The notes under the pieces were generated by a model. That model saw only the letters and a program-made list of their open reading frames with translations, ran no database searches and had not been told where the DNA came from. Both the position numbers and the translations under genes were made by a program. Positions 1 to 5,814 of a DNA stretch of 17,485 bases are shown here, one piece after another. The stretch is from positions 1 through 17,485 of the forward strand of contig DAOTTO010000372.1 in assembly GCA_034437895.1 (NCBI GenBank), in the 5' to 3' direction. Each line of letters starts with the position of its first letter. The first letter of the stretch is position 1. This DNA is from JANRLJ01 sp034437895. Lineage in GTDB: Bacteria > Chloroflexota > Anaerolineae > Aggregatilineales > Phototrophicaceae.

Positions 1-6
1 CTTTTC

Positions 7-30
7 AAAAGTCTCCGACTCGGAGGTTTT
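7..30. repeat. Palindromic repeat copy 1
   Basis: This is a copy of the 24-25 bp palindrome: left arm AAAAGTCTCCG, centre ACT, right arm CGGAGGTTTT. In RNA the two arm mismatches become G-U pairs, giving an 11-bp stem with a triloop. It lies downstream of the primase stop codon, 44 bp from copy 2. Confidence 0.9.
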
Positions 31-50
31 CGAGTCGTTCTGATCTTTCC

Positions 51-75
51 AAAAGTCTCCGACTCGGAGGTTTTT
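51..75. repeat. Palindromic repeat copy 2, overlapping the primase stop codon
   Basis: Same sequence and orientation as copy 1, and 44 bp from it. The last bases overlap the minus-strand TAA of the primase gene (74-76). The element has an A-rich left arm and a T-rich right arm, so it could also act as a transcription terminator for the primase gene. That role is inferred. Confidence 0.9.
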
Positions 76-2350
76 AAGAGCCGAACAACTTCTTAAGCCA
101 CTCGTCACGCGAGAGCGTTGGGGTCGATTCGGATGATGGATATTTCGGCGGTGAAGTCGGAATAGCGTCGCTGGTTGATAAACCCGCTGCCAAGCGTTCC
201 CCGCGCAGCCACACCTGCACAAAGCCCCCCGGATTCGATAAATCCTCCCGACGGATAAGCATCCGCACAGCACGATCTACCAGACGTATTCCAAATTCCT
301 GCGTAAGCGCTAAGGCGGCTTTGCGCGTGATTGATTTCTTTGGATTGAGGCGGCGGAGCGCATCATACAACCGATCCGCACAGGCTTCAGCGGCACCTAC
401 ATCGCTTGATGGAGGTGAGGACTGCCCAGAGTGACTATCAGAAATAAGCGACTGCTGCTGCAAAAACCTCCGACTCGGAGACTTTTGAGAATTATCAAGC
501 GGTGCAAAAACCTCCGACTCGGAGACTTTTGAAAAGGTCGGCTGCTGCAAAAACCTCCGACTCGGAGACTTTTGAGAATTATCAAGCGGCGCAAAAACCT
601 CCGAGTCGGAGACTTTTGAGGTCGGACTAGGGAGGTGATAATGATTGGCATCTTGCTGCTTATAGGTAAGGACATGCCGCAGTGCCAGCAGCTTTTTCGC
701 CAGCAACCGCAGCGCCGGATAACGCTTGCCCTGCTCATCTTCAATAAAGCCACCGGGCATAGGTTCGTCGGGGATGACGCTATCGACAGTACGCCAATCA
801 ACCGAGCGGGTATAGAAAATAGGCTGGGCCACCACACCGGCTTGGCGCTCATAGCGGCGGCAGCTTTCTTCAGAAACACCCAAACGCCCACCTTGCCAGC
901 GGCGAGAATACTGTCCGGGACGGCGGCGAATTAGGGCGATATGGAGGGCAGAACGATAGGCGGTTGGCGACTTTAAATCCGCAACTTGGAGTGTGTCGCC
1001 ACCTTGCGCTTTGACTTCAAGGGCTTCACATAACACCTCAATCGAAGGCATCTCATGGTGATGTTCAGGGCGGCCCGCTATTTTTCCCGGCTTTGCGACC
1101 CTACCAAAACGCATTAATTTGGTCACATCAGCGTAGCGCATGGCAGCGTTAGCATCCGGGAAGAGGGGGTGCGGGGGGGAAGGCGGCGCGGCCTGCCCGG
1201 TCAGCGAGCGCCCGGCAGCGACCACCACCTTAAGCGCGGCATAGACTGTGTTGCGACCAATACCCAACTGACCAAGTGCTTGATACGCCTGAGATGCCGT
1301 AAACTTTTGGCCTGCCTTATAGCCCACCATCAACAAGCCATCGAGGACACGAGCGACGTTATCCAACTTGAGTTGCAGCAGCTTCTCGCGCAGCGCATTC
1401 GGCAGTTGCGGCGCAAAGGCCATCGGACGATCAGCCCGTGCGGGACGGTTGAACACGCTGTTGATCGTGGCAAGCGCTTCAGCCTGGCGCTGAAGCGCTG
1501 TCTCTGGCTCATGCTTGGGCGGTGGCGGTTGGGCAATATGCGGTTGGATGAGTGCGCGGCAAACATCGGCCTCTGACCAATCGTGATCGCGGGCATAGCA
1601 GGCTGTCGCAAAAAGCGCGTTATTCCGCCCGATCTGATAGGCCGATTGGCGATAGCGCTTAACCAGTGCTTCATCCGTTGTATCGACGATGTGCGATAGC
1701 GGCTGAATCGACGATAAAGGCGGTTTTGCGGAGTTGGACTTCTGGGGTACGGATAAAGAGCCTATGAAAGCCAGCAAACGCGCCAAATCGTCTTTATTGA
1801 GTGGACGCGGTGGAAGGTCGTTCATCAGTTGCCAACACTGCCCATTGATGACTGATCCAAAGGCGACCACATACTGCCCATCGCTCCGCAGATCAACCCC
1901 ATCCGCATGACGGGCTGGCACGGTCAATTCATCAGGTACGTAAAAGTAGTAGTGCGGCAGTTGGCGATTCCCAGAACGGACGGTCAGGGTTTGGGCTAAG
2001 TCTGGGCATTGGCACATGAAGTCTTGGGCGCGTTGTGGATTATCAATATCGAGGACGGCCAGATGCGAGACTCGCCCAGTGATGATGCCAACTACGCGGT
2101 TAGGATGACCCTCAAACCAAGCCTTCAAAAGTCTCCGACTCGGAGGTTTTTGTTGATAGATTTTCCAAGAGGGTAGGGCAGGCGCTTTGGGATTTGATGG
2201 GTCAGAATCGCCGCGCAGCGGAATGATCGACCAATCGAGCATCGCGGAAAATTCGGAAAAAAATCGAAAAATTCCGCCGTTTTGGGCGGATTTTTGCCAA
2301 AAAATCGAAAAATTCCGTTGTAGGTCAGTTAAATCAGAAGTATTTTTCAT
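74..2350 (-). CDS. Prim-Pol family DNA primase/polymerase with inserted palindromic repeats
   Basis: Likely synthesises primers, or copies DNA, for an accessory replicon or repair process. The 758-aa protein has an archaeo-eukaryotic-type Prim-Pol domain (about residues 38-195). Visible family motifs are the metal-binding LDID (D101, D103), a SGNRQLPH stretch ending in H133, and GVDLRSDGQYVV (D153) followed by GS. A probable helix-turn-helix region lies around residues 320-390. The C-terminal part (about 660-710) may be another small helical domain, which I cannot name. Residues about 575-640 are low-complexity peptide encoded by palindromic repeats. One more palindrome encodes KPPSRRLL inside the Prim-Pol domain. 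No helicase domain is present. The start at 2350 has no clear ribosome binding site, and family homology begins near M37 (codon at 2240-2242), so that is a possible alternative start. Family assignment is strong; cellular role is inferred. Confidence 0.85.
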   Translation of the reverse strand: MKNTSDLTDLQRNFSIFWQKSAQNGGIFRFFSEFSAMLDWSIIPLRGDSDPSNPKAPALPSWKIYQQKPPSRRLLKAWFEGHPNRVVGIITGRVSHLAVLDIDNPQRAQDFMCQCPDLAQTLTVRSGNRQLPHYYFYVPDELTVPARHADGVDLRSDGQYVVAFGSVINGQCWQLMNDLPPRPLNKDDLARLLAFIGSLSVPQKSNSAKPPLSSIQPLSHIVDTTDEALVKRYRQSAYQIGRNNALFATACYARDHDWSEADVCRALIQPHIAQPPPPKHEPETALQRQAEALATINSVFNRPARADRPMAFAPQLPNALREKLLQLKLDNVARVLDGLLMVGYKAGQKFTASQAYQALGQLGIGRNTVYAALKVVVAAGRSLTGQAAPPSPPHPLFPDANAAMRYADVTKLMRFGRVAKPGKIAGRPEHHHEMPSIEVLCEALEVKAQGGDTLQVADLKSPTAYRSALHIALIRRRPGQYSRRWQGGRLGVSEESCRRYERQAGVVAQPIFYTRSVDWRTVDSVIPDEPMPGGFIEDEQGKRYPALRLLAKKLLALRHVLTYKQQDANHYHLPSPTSKVSDSEVFAPLDNSQKSPSRRFLQQPTFSKVSESEVFAPLDNSQKSPSRRFLQQQSLISDSHSGQSSPPSSDVGAAEACADRLYDALRRLNPKKSITRKAALALTQEFGIRLVDRAVRMLIRREDLSNPGGFVQVWLRGERLAAGLSTSDAIPTSPPKYPSSESTPTLSRDEWLKKLFGS
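462..486. repeat. Palindromic repeat copy 3 (in primase gene)
   Basis: Opposite orientation to copies 1 and 2: AAAAACCTCCG, ACT, CGGAGACTTTT on the plus strand. In the primase frame it encodes the peptide KSPSRRFLQ. It begins 44 bp before copy 4. Confidence 0.9.
506..530. repeat. Palindromic repeat copy 4 (in primase gene)
   Basis: Same orientation as copy 3 but read in a different frame by the primase gene, encoding KVSESEVFA. It begins 43 bp before copy 5. Confidence 0.9.
549..573. repeat. Palindromic repeat copy 5 (in primase gene)
   Basis: Duplicate of copy 3 within the second unit of the 87-bp tandem duplication. It encodes KSPSRRFLQ again. Confidence 0.9.
593..617. repeat. Palindromic repeat copy 6 (in primase gene)
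   Basis: Counterpart of copy 4 in the second duplication unit, encoding KVSDSEVFA. It is the only copy with a flipped central base (CGAGTCG instead of CGACTCG on the plus strand). Confidence 0.9.
2127..2151. repeat. Palindromic repeat copy 7 (inside the Prim-Pol domain)
   Basis: Same orientation as copies 1 and 2. In the primase frame it encodes KPPSRRLLK, about residues 68-76, between the domain's N-terminal strand and the catalytic LDID motif. The surrounding protein still matches the usual Prim-Pol spacing. Confidence 0.9.
2258..2317. repeat. 19-bp direct repeat flanking a terminator-like hairpin
   Basis: AAAAAATCGAAAAATTCCG occurs at 2258-2276 and again at 2299-2317. Overlapping and following the first copy is a hairpin, TCCGCC (2273-2278) pairing with GGCGGA (2285-2290), followed by five T on the plus strand. 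All of this lies in the part of the primase reading frame before residue 37. It could be coding sequence, an operator, or an antisense terminator. Confidence 0.6.
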
Positions 2351-2366
2351 TATAGGTTTGGTTAAT

Positions 2367-2584
2367 TTGGGTCACTTTCTAAAGTGTTCACCCAAGCTGT
2401 TAAGAGTGTTACTAGCACTCTTAGCGAAAGAAATTTTGAGAGATGTTTGTCTCTAAATAGAGACCTTCATTTCTTTACCCATTGAGATCACCAACTCAAA
2501 TGGGTGTGTCACCAACAAATGACAAAGCACAATCCCTAGAGAAAGCTCGTCCCGATTGACGTTGGAGGCGAGCTTTTGTGCTTT
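2367..2584. other. Cluster of six contiguous hairpins; possible structured RNA or replication origin
   Basis: Nearly every base falls in a paired arm. H1 (2367-2395): TTGGGT plus CACTT pairs AAGTG plus ACCCAA. H2 (2401-2423): TAAGAGTG pairs CACTCTTA with a 7-nt loop. H3 (2427-2476): AAAGAAAT pairs ATTTCTTT around an inner GTCTCT/AGAGAC. H4 (2477-2505): ACCCATTGAG pairs CTCAAATGGGT with one bulge. H5 (2507-2524): TGTCA pairs TGACA. H6 (2524-2584): AAAGCAC/GTGCTTT outside AAAGCTCG/CGAGCTTT. H3 also has an alternative AGAGA/TCTCT pairing. No open reading frame fits. The block sits directly upstream of the primase gene. Strand and function are unknown. Confidence 0.6.
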
Positions 2585-2607
2585 ACAGCGCATGAGCGCC
2601 GGGTAAT

Positions 2608-2643
2608 AAAAAAGGCATCTCCCGTATTTTCCCGGAAGACACC
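2608..2643 (-). terminator. Intrinsic terminator, minus strand
   Basis: Read on the minus strand, GGTGTCTTCC pairs all ten positions with GGGAGATGCC (three G-U pairs) across a 10-nt loop, followed by TTTTTT. It would stop transcription arriving from the SGNH hydrolase gene before the hairpin cluster and primase. Confidence 0.7.
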
Positions 2644-2663
2644 CTCGTAACCTTTAAAAATCG

Positions 2664-2672
2664 TGGTATACT
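2664..2672 (+). promoter_or_regulatory. Extended -10 promoter
   Basis: TGGTATACT matches the extended -10 form (TGn followed by TATACT at 2667-2672). No good -35 box is seen at the normal spacing. Transcription would start near 2679. Confidence 0.45.
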
Positions 2673-2678
2673 GTAAGT

Positions 2679-2740
2679 GTCGATTGCCGGGTCTTGCCGG
2701 TGCGACAAATCAGCGCGGGACTTTAATGTCGCGCTTTTTT
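2679..2740 (+). ncRNA. Candidate ~60-nt small RNA
   Basis: Between the extended -10 element and a T-run there are two hairpins and no reading frame. The first pairs GTCG (2679-2682) with CGAC (2703-2706) and CCGG (2687-2690) with CCGG (2697-2700). The second is the terminator stem. No plus-strand gene follows for about 1.6 kb, so this is not an obvious leader. I do not recognise a known RNA family. Confidence 0.35.
2712..2740 (+). terminator. Intrinsic terminator of the candidate small RNA
   Basis: AGCGCG (2712-2717) pairs with CGCGCT (2730-2735), and the next T residues complete a TTTTTT run. Extra AC/GT pairing is possible with a GG bulge. Confidence 0.65.
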
Positions 2741-2742
2741 GT

Positions 2743-3038
2743 TGCCTAACAACCAAATGTTAAATGTTCAAATCATCATTACAAACTCGAACTACGCCTT
2801 ACTATAGCCGAAATTTAATCACCCCGCAACTACTTTACCTCTCAAAAAACGCTTATTTTTAATAACGAATATCGAGATTCTCATCAAAAGTTTCCGACTC
2901 GGAGACTTTTAAATAATATACACTGCATTTGGGGACAAAATCGGGACATTTGTCCGGCCTTTTTACATTACAATGCCTCTTATTTGTTTATGATATTTTT
3001 CACAATCAATTCCAAGTACTTATGATGAGATAACACTT
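2743..3038. other. AT-rich gene-free stretch with weak plus-strand terminator-like hairpin
   Basis: No gene is supported here. Apart from palindrome copy 8 it contains GGACAAA (2933-2939) pairing with TTTGTCC (2949-2955) and then TTTTT at 2960-2964. A competing shorter hairpin (GGAC/GTCC) shares the right arm. Nothing else is recognised. Confidence 0.4.
2886..2910. repeat. Palindromic repeat copy 8 (intergenic)
   Basis: AAAAGTTTCCG, ACT, CGGAGACTTTT. This is the most symmetric copy; only one arm position departs from perfect complementarity, and that position is a wobble pair. It lies outside any gene, more than 500 bp upstream of the primase. Confidence 0.9.
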
Positions 3039-4187
3039 TTAGGGTGCAGACTCAATAAGCGAAATAAGTCCCTCTGCTAAACGCCTCGCACCTTCAGGGG
3101 TAATATGGACGGGGCTATCGGTGAAATCGGCTGAAGGCAGGATGTTCCATAAATCGATGAACTGCCAATTTTCCGACGCTGCGGTGTTAAGCAATAAGTC
3201 GTGATAAGCATCATACGCCCAACGCGGATAAAAAGCGTTATAACGCAGATCGCTGTTTTGGCCTTCGCTGATAAACATTGGCTCATTGACGATCACAATC
3301 GGGACATCACCTGCTATTTCAATGCCTGCGCGTAGGACATCAAAAGCCAGTTCGTTCTCTGTGAGGGATTGTGGTGTAGCATAATCTTGCCAACTCACAT
3401 CTTCATCAAAATCAGACGCACGTAATAGATAATCGCTTGGGATATTTTGGTCGATCCCGGTATTTGCCCACGCGAAACCGTAAAGCTGCAAACGGAATAA
3501 ATCCGCGACAGCACGACGCTGCCCGATAAGGGTACTTCCTAGAAAATCCGGTTCAACCAAACGCGAGTCATTTGGGTCTAAATTCAGGTTGTAGCTGTCG
3601 ATTAAACGGCGAATGATGGGCGCGTTGTTTTGGGTGATGGGTGGATAAAGCTGTTTTTCACGCGGGAAGGATTCGAGTGTTATCAGCCAGATAATCTGAT
3701 CAGGGTGATACTTCATCGCATAATCCAATAGCATTAGGTCTTTCGTCAACGACATAATCGGGTAGCCGACGTTATAGGCGACGACGCGACGGTTGTCATC
3801 TGTGCGAAGTTCAGCGACGTTGATTTGTGCGGTGAGGGTTTGATCGTTTTCCAGCAGCCAGCCCCACGTTGAAGAATCGCCGAGCAAAATAACCCGATAT
3901 TCGTCATCTGCTTTGGGGCGGCTGATTTCGTGCGAGGCGAACATCGCCGGGAGATTGTTCAGGCTCAGGCTGTAATCCTGCGCTGGACTTTCGCCATAGG
4001 GCAAACGATCACGCCCCAGCACAATAACATTATAAAACGACAGCTTCCCCAAAGTGGGCAGCGGCTTGAGCAGCGCAAATGCCAGATTTATCAATACAAA
4101 CAGCAGCGCGGCTTTTATCAGTACCCGCCCAATAAAGCGCCCGTTATAAGGCGTGTGTGGCTTAGTCAGCCAATCCCATTTTGCCAT
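3039..4187 (-). CDS. Membrane-anchored SGNH/GDSL-type hydrolase (DltD/AlgJ-like)
   Basis: The 382-aa protein has a single N-terminal membrane segment (about residues 22-40) and then an extracytoplasmic domain. VILLGDSSTWGW carries the GDS nucleophile block (S105). A conserved glycine follows in YNVGYP (G141). Near the C-terminus D357 and H361 in DSPVHITPEG fit the Asp/His block of SGNH hydrolases. Such anchored enzymes usually add or remove acyl groups on surface polysaccharides, often with an MBOAT acyltransferase, but no MBOAT gene lies next to it. It is divergent from the haloperoxidase gene across 133 bp. No clear ribosome binding site is visible; the start was chosen because the hydrophobic segment follows it at the usual distance. 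Superfamily confident; substrate unknown. Confidence 0.75.
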   Translation of the reverse strand: MAKWDWLTKPHTPYNGRFIGRVLIKAALLFVLINLAFALLKPLPTLGKLSFYNVIVLGRDRLPYGESPAQDYSLSLNNLPAMFASHEISRPKADDEYRVILLGDSSTWGWLLENDQTLTAQINVAELRTDDNRRVVAYNVGYPIMSLTKDLMLLDYAMKYHPDQIIWLITLESFPREKQLYPPITQNNAPIIRRLIDSYNLNLDPNDSRLVEPDFLGSTLIGQRRAVADLFRLQLYGFAWANTGIDQNIPSDYLLRASDFDEDVSWQDYATPQSLTENELAFDVLRAGIEIAGDVPIVIVNEPMFISEGQNSDLRYNAFYPRWAYDAYHDLLLNTAASENWQFIDLWNILPSADFTDSPVHITPEGARRLAEGLISLIESAP

Positions 4188-4251
4188 GTTCGCCAGCTTG
4201 TAAAAAACTTATAAATAGGGAAATCGTCGGTTTTGCGTTCAGCATTTAAAC

Positions 4252-4279
4252 TTGTTTCCCTTTATAACTTAAATATGAT
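4252..4279 (+). promoter_or_regulatory. Predicted sigma-70-type promoter of the haloperoxidase gene
   Basis: TTGTTT (4252-4257), a 16-bp spacer, then TATGAT (4274-4279). It gives a leader of roughly 35 nt before the start codon at 4321. Confidence 0.45.
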
Positions 4280-4320
4280 TATCATGATGATGGTGAAGAA
4301 ACAAAAGGGGAGATTAATCC

Positions 4321-5649
4321 ATGAAGGCATTTTTAAATCGCAAACTCACGATTGTGATTGTCCTGTGTGGCTTGCTGTTGGCAAGCATATCGGTTCAAGC
4401 ACAAAATGTGTATCCCGACGCAACCGAGATGGATCCTAGGCCTGTGGTCGAGTGGATGCAGTTATTTTATGACCGCATCGAGGTAGAAGCTATCAACGCG
4501 CCAGCCGCCTCTCGCATGTATGCCTATGCTGGCATTACGGCTTATGAATCGGTTGTGAATGGTATACCCGGTAATTATTCCATCGCGGGGCAAATCCAGC
4601 ACATGCCAGAGATGCCACTGCCAGATTTTGAGCTGGAGTATGACTGGGCTTCGGTGGCGAATGCGGCGCTTTCGGTAGTCATCGAAAGTTTATTCCCGAA
4701 TCCGTCCGAAGAAACCGTGACCGCTATTCGTGAACTGCGCCAGATTCAGGCTGAAGAGCGTATTAAAGAGACCGAATCAGCCGTTGTGCGCCGTTCAATG
4801 GATTATGGCGATGAATTGGCGGCAGTGATCGTCGAGTGGATTGCTGGCGATAACTTTGCCGAAACCCGCGAGATGGAATTTGAACTGCCAGTCGGCGATG
4901 GGTTATGGGTACCTACGACGGAAGGCACACGTCCGGCTGAACCGTATTGGGGGTCGATCCGCCCCTTCGCCTTATATTATGCCGATGAATGCGCCGTGCA
5001 GCCTAATATGGACTTTAGCAGCGACGAAGGCTCGGCTTTCTACGCACAAGCACTGGAAGTCAGAGAAGTCGGCGATAACCTGACCGAAGATCAGCAGGCG
5101 ATTGCCCGTTGGTGGGTGGATACACCCGGCATTACCGGAACACCCGCCGGACATTGGGTGAGCATCGAAAATCAATTGGTTGAGCAGCTTGATCTTCCCT
5201 TAAGTCGGGCGACGGAAATGTATGCGCTGGTCGGTATGGCGCTGGGTGATGCGTTCATCTCGTGTTGGTCGCTCAAATATCAGATTAATTTGCTGCGCCC
5301 AGAAACGTATATCCACGAATATATCCGCCGTAGTTGGCAGCCGTATATCCAAACACCGCCGTTCCCTGAATATCCATCAGGCCATTCGGTGGTGAGCGCG
5401 GCGGCGGCGGAAGTGCTGACGCGGATGTTCGGGACAGTGGCCTTCACCGACGAAACGCATGTCCTACGCGGCGAAGCCCCGCATTCGTATACCTCATTTG
5501 AAGCGGCAGCCAATGAAGCAGCCATCTCGCGGCTGTATGGCGGCATCCACTTCCGCGCTGCGATTGAAAATGGGATGCGGCAGGGGCGATGCGTTGGTGA
5601 ACGTGTACTCAGCTATGTCTCGCTGCGGCCTATCCCGCAGGGCGAATAA
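4321..5649 (+). CDS. Secreted vanadium-dependent haloperoxidase-like protein (PAP2 superfamily)
   Basis: The 442-aa protein starts with a signal peptide (hydrophobic residues about 9-23, likely cleavage after AQA). All vanadate-ligand motifs are present with canonical spacing: K319 and R326 in KYQINLLRP, S353-G354-H355 in YPSGHS, and R404 and H410 in SRLYGGIHF. These correspond to the Lys, Arg, Ser-Gly-His, Arg and axial His of fungal vanadium chloroperoxidase. It should act outside the membrane, either oxidising halide with hydrogen peroxide or as a phosphatase of the same fold; sequence alone does not separate these. The start is supported by AGGGGAG about 9 nt upstream. A strong terminator follows, so it is probably monocistronic. 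Confidence 0.85.
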   Translation: MKAFLNRKLTIVIVLCGLLLASISVQAQNVYPDATEMDPRPVVEWMQLFYDRIEVEAINAPAASRMYAYAGITAYESVVNGIPGNYSIAGQIQHMPEMPLPDFELEYDWASVANAALSVVIESLFPNPSEETVTAIRELRQIQAEERIKETESAVVRRSMDYGDELAAVIVEWIAGDNFAETREMEFELPVGDGLWVPTTEGTRPAEPYWGSIRPFALYYADECAVQPNMDFSSDEGSAFYAQALEVREVGDNLTEDQQAIARWWVDTPGITGTPAGHWVSIENQLVEQLDLPLSRATEMYALVGMALGDAFISCWSLKYQINLLRPETYIHEYIRRSWQPYIQTPPFPEYPSGHSVVSAAAAEVLTRMFGTVAFTDETHVLRGEAPHSYTSFEAAANEAAISRLYGGIHFRAAIENGMRQGRCVGERVLSYVSLRPIPQGE

Positions 5650-5677
5650 AAGCCTCAATCCAGTTTTGTGAATCAAG

Positions 5678-5708
5678 AATCCGGTGGACATTTATCTGCC
5701 GGATTTTT
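5678..5708 (+). terminator. Intrinsic terminator after the haloperoxidase gene
   Basis: AATCCGG (5678-5684) pairs with CCGGATT (5699-5705), extended inward by a U-G pair and GGA/TCT. It runs into TTTTT. It lies 29 bp after the stop codon. Confidence 0.8.
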
Positions 5709-5814
5709 GTTTCTCTCACTTGCGCTTTTTAGGTAGCAGCAGAAATCAACATCAACCTCTTACAACCTGGTAAGACATTGGATGAGTGTTTGATCTCACT
5801 TCAATAATTGCCAA

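Larger units (their letters stand above)
454..624 (-). repeat. In-frame 87-bp tandem duplication inside the primase gene
   Basis: Unit 1 (454-540) and unit 2 (541-624) are almost identical. Each holds two palindromes separated by the same 19-nt spacer (GAGAATTATCAAGCGG plus three bases). The 87-bp period keeps the 29-codon frame. Unit 2 has lost three bases near its end, which also preserves the frame. The protein therefore carries two nearly identical 29-residue units. Confidence 0.9.

Noticed and set aside
462..617. CRISPR-like array of regularly spaced palindromic repeats
   Set aside because: Spacers are only 18-19 nt, two are nearly identical to each other, the array lies inside a coding frame, and no cas genes are present.
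635..1576. Plus-strand reading frames of about 99 and 135 codons opposite the primase gene
   Set aside because: No ribosome binding sites or recognisable domains; the minus-strand frame has clear primase motifs across the region.
2367..2584. Integron attC site or retron RNA
   Set aside because: No proper attC core-site pair was seen, and there is no integrase or reverse transcriptase gene in the window.
5758..5775. Hairpin TCTTAC/GTAAGA downstream of the Argonaute gene as its terminator
   Set aside because: The stem is only six weak pairs and no T-run follows on the minus strand.
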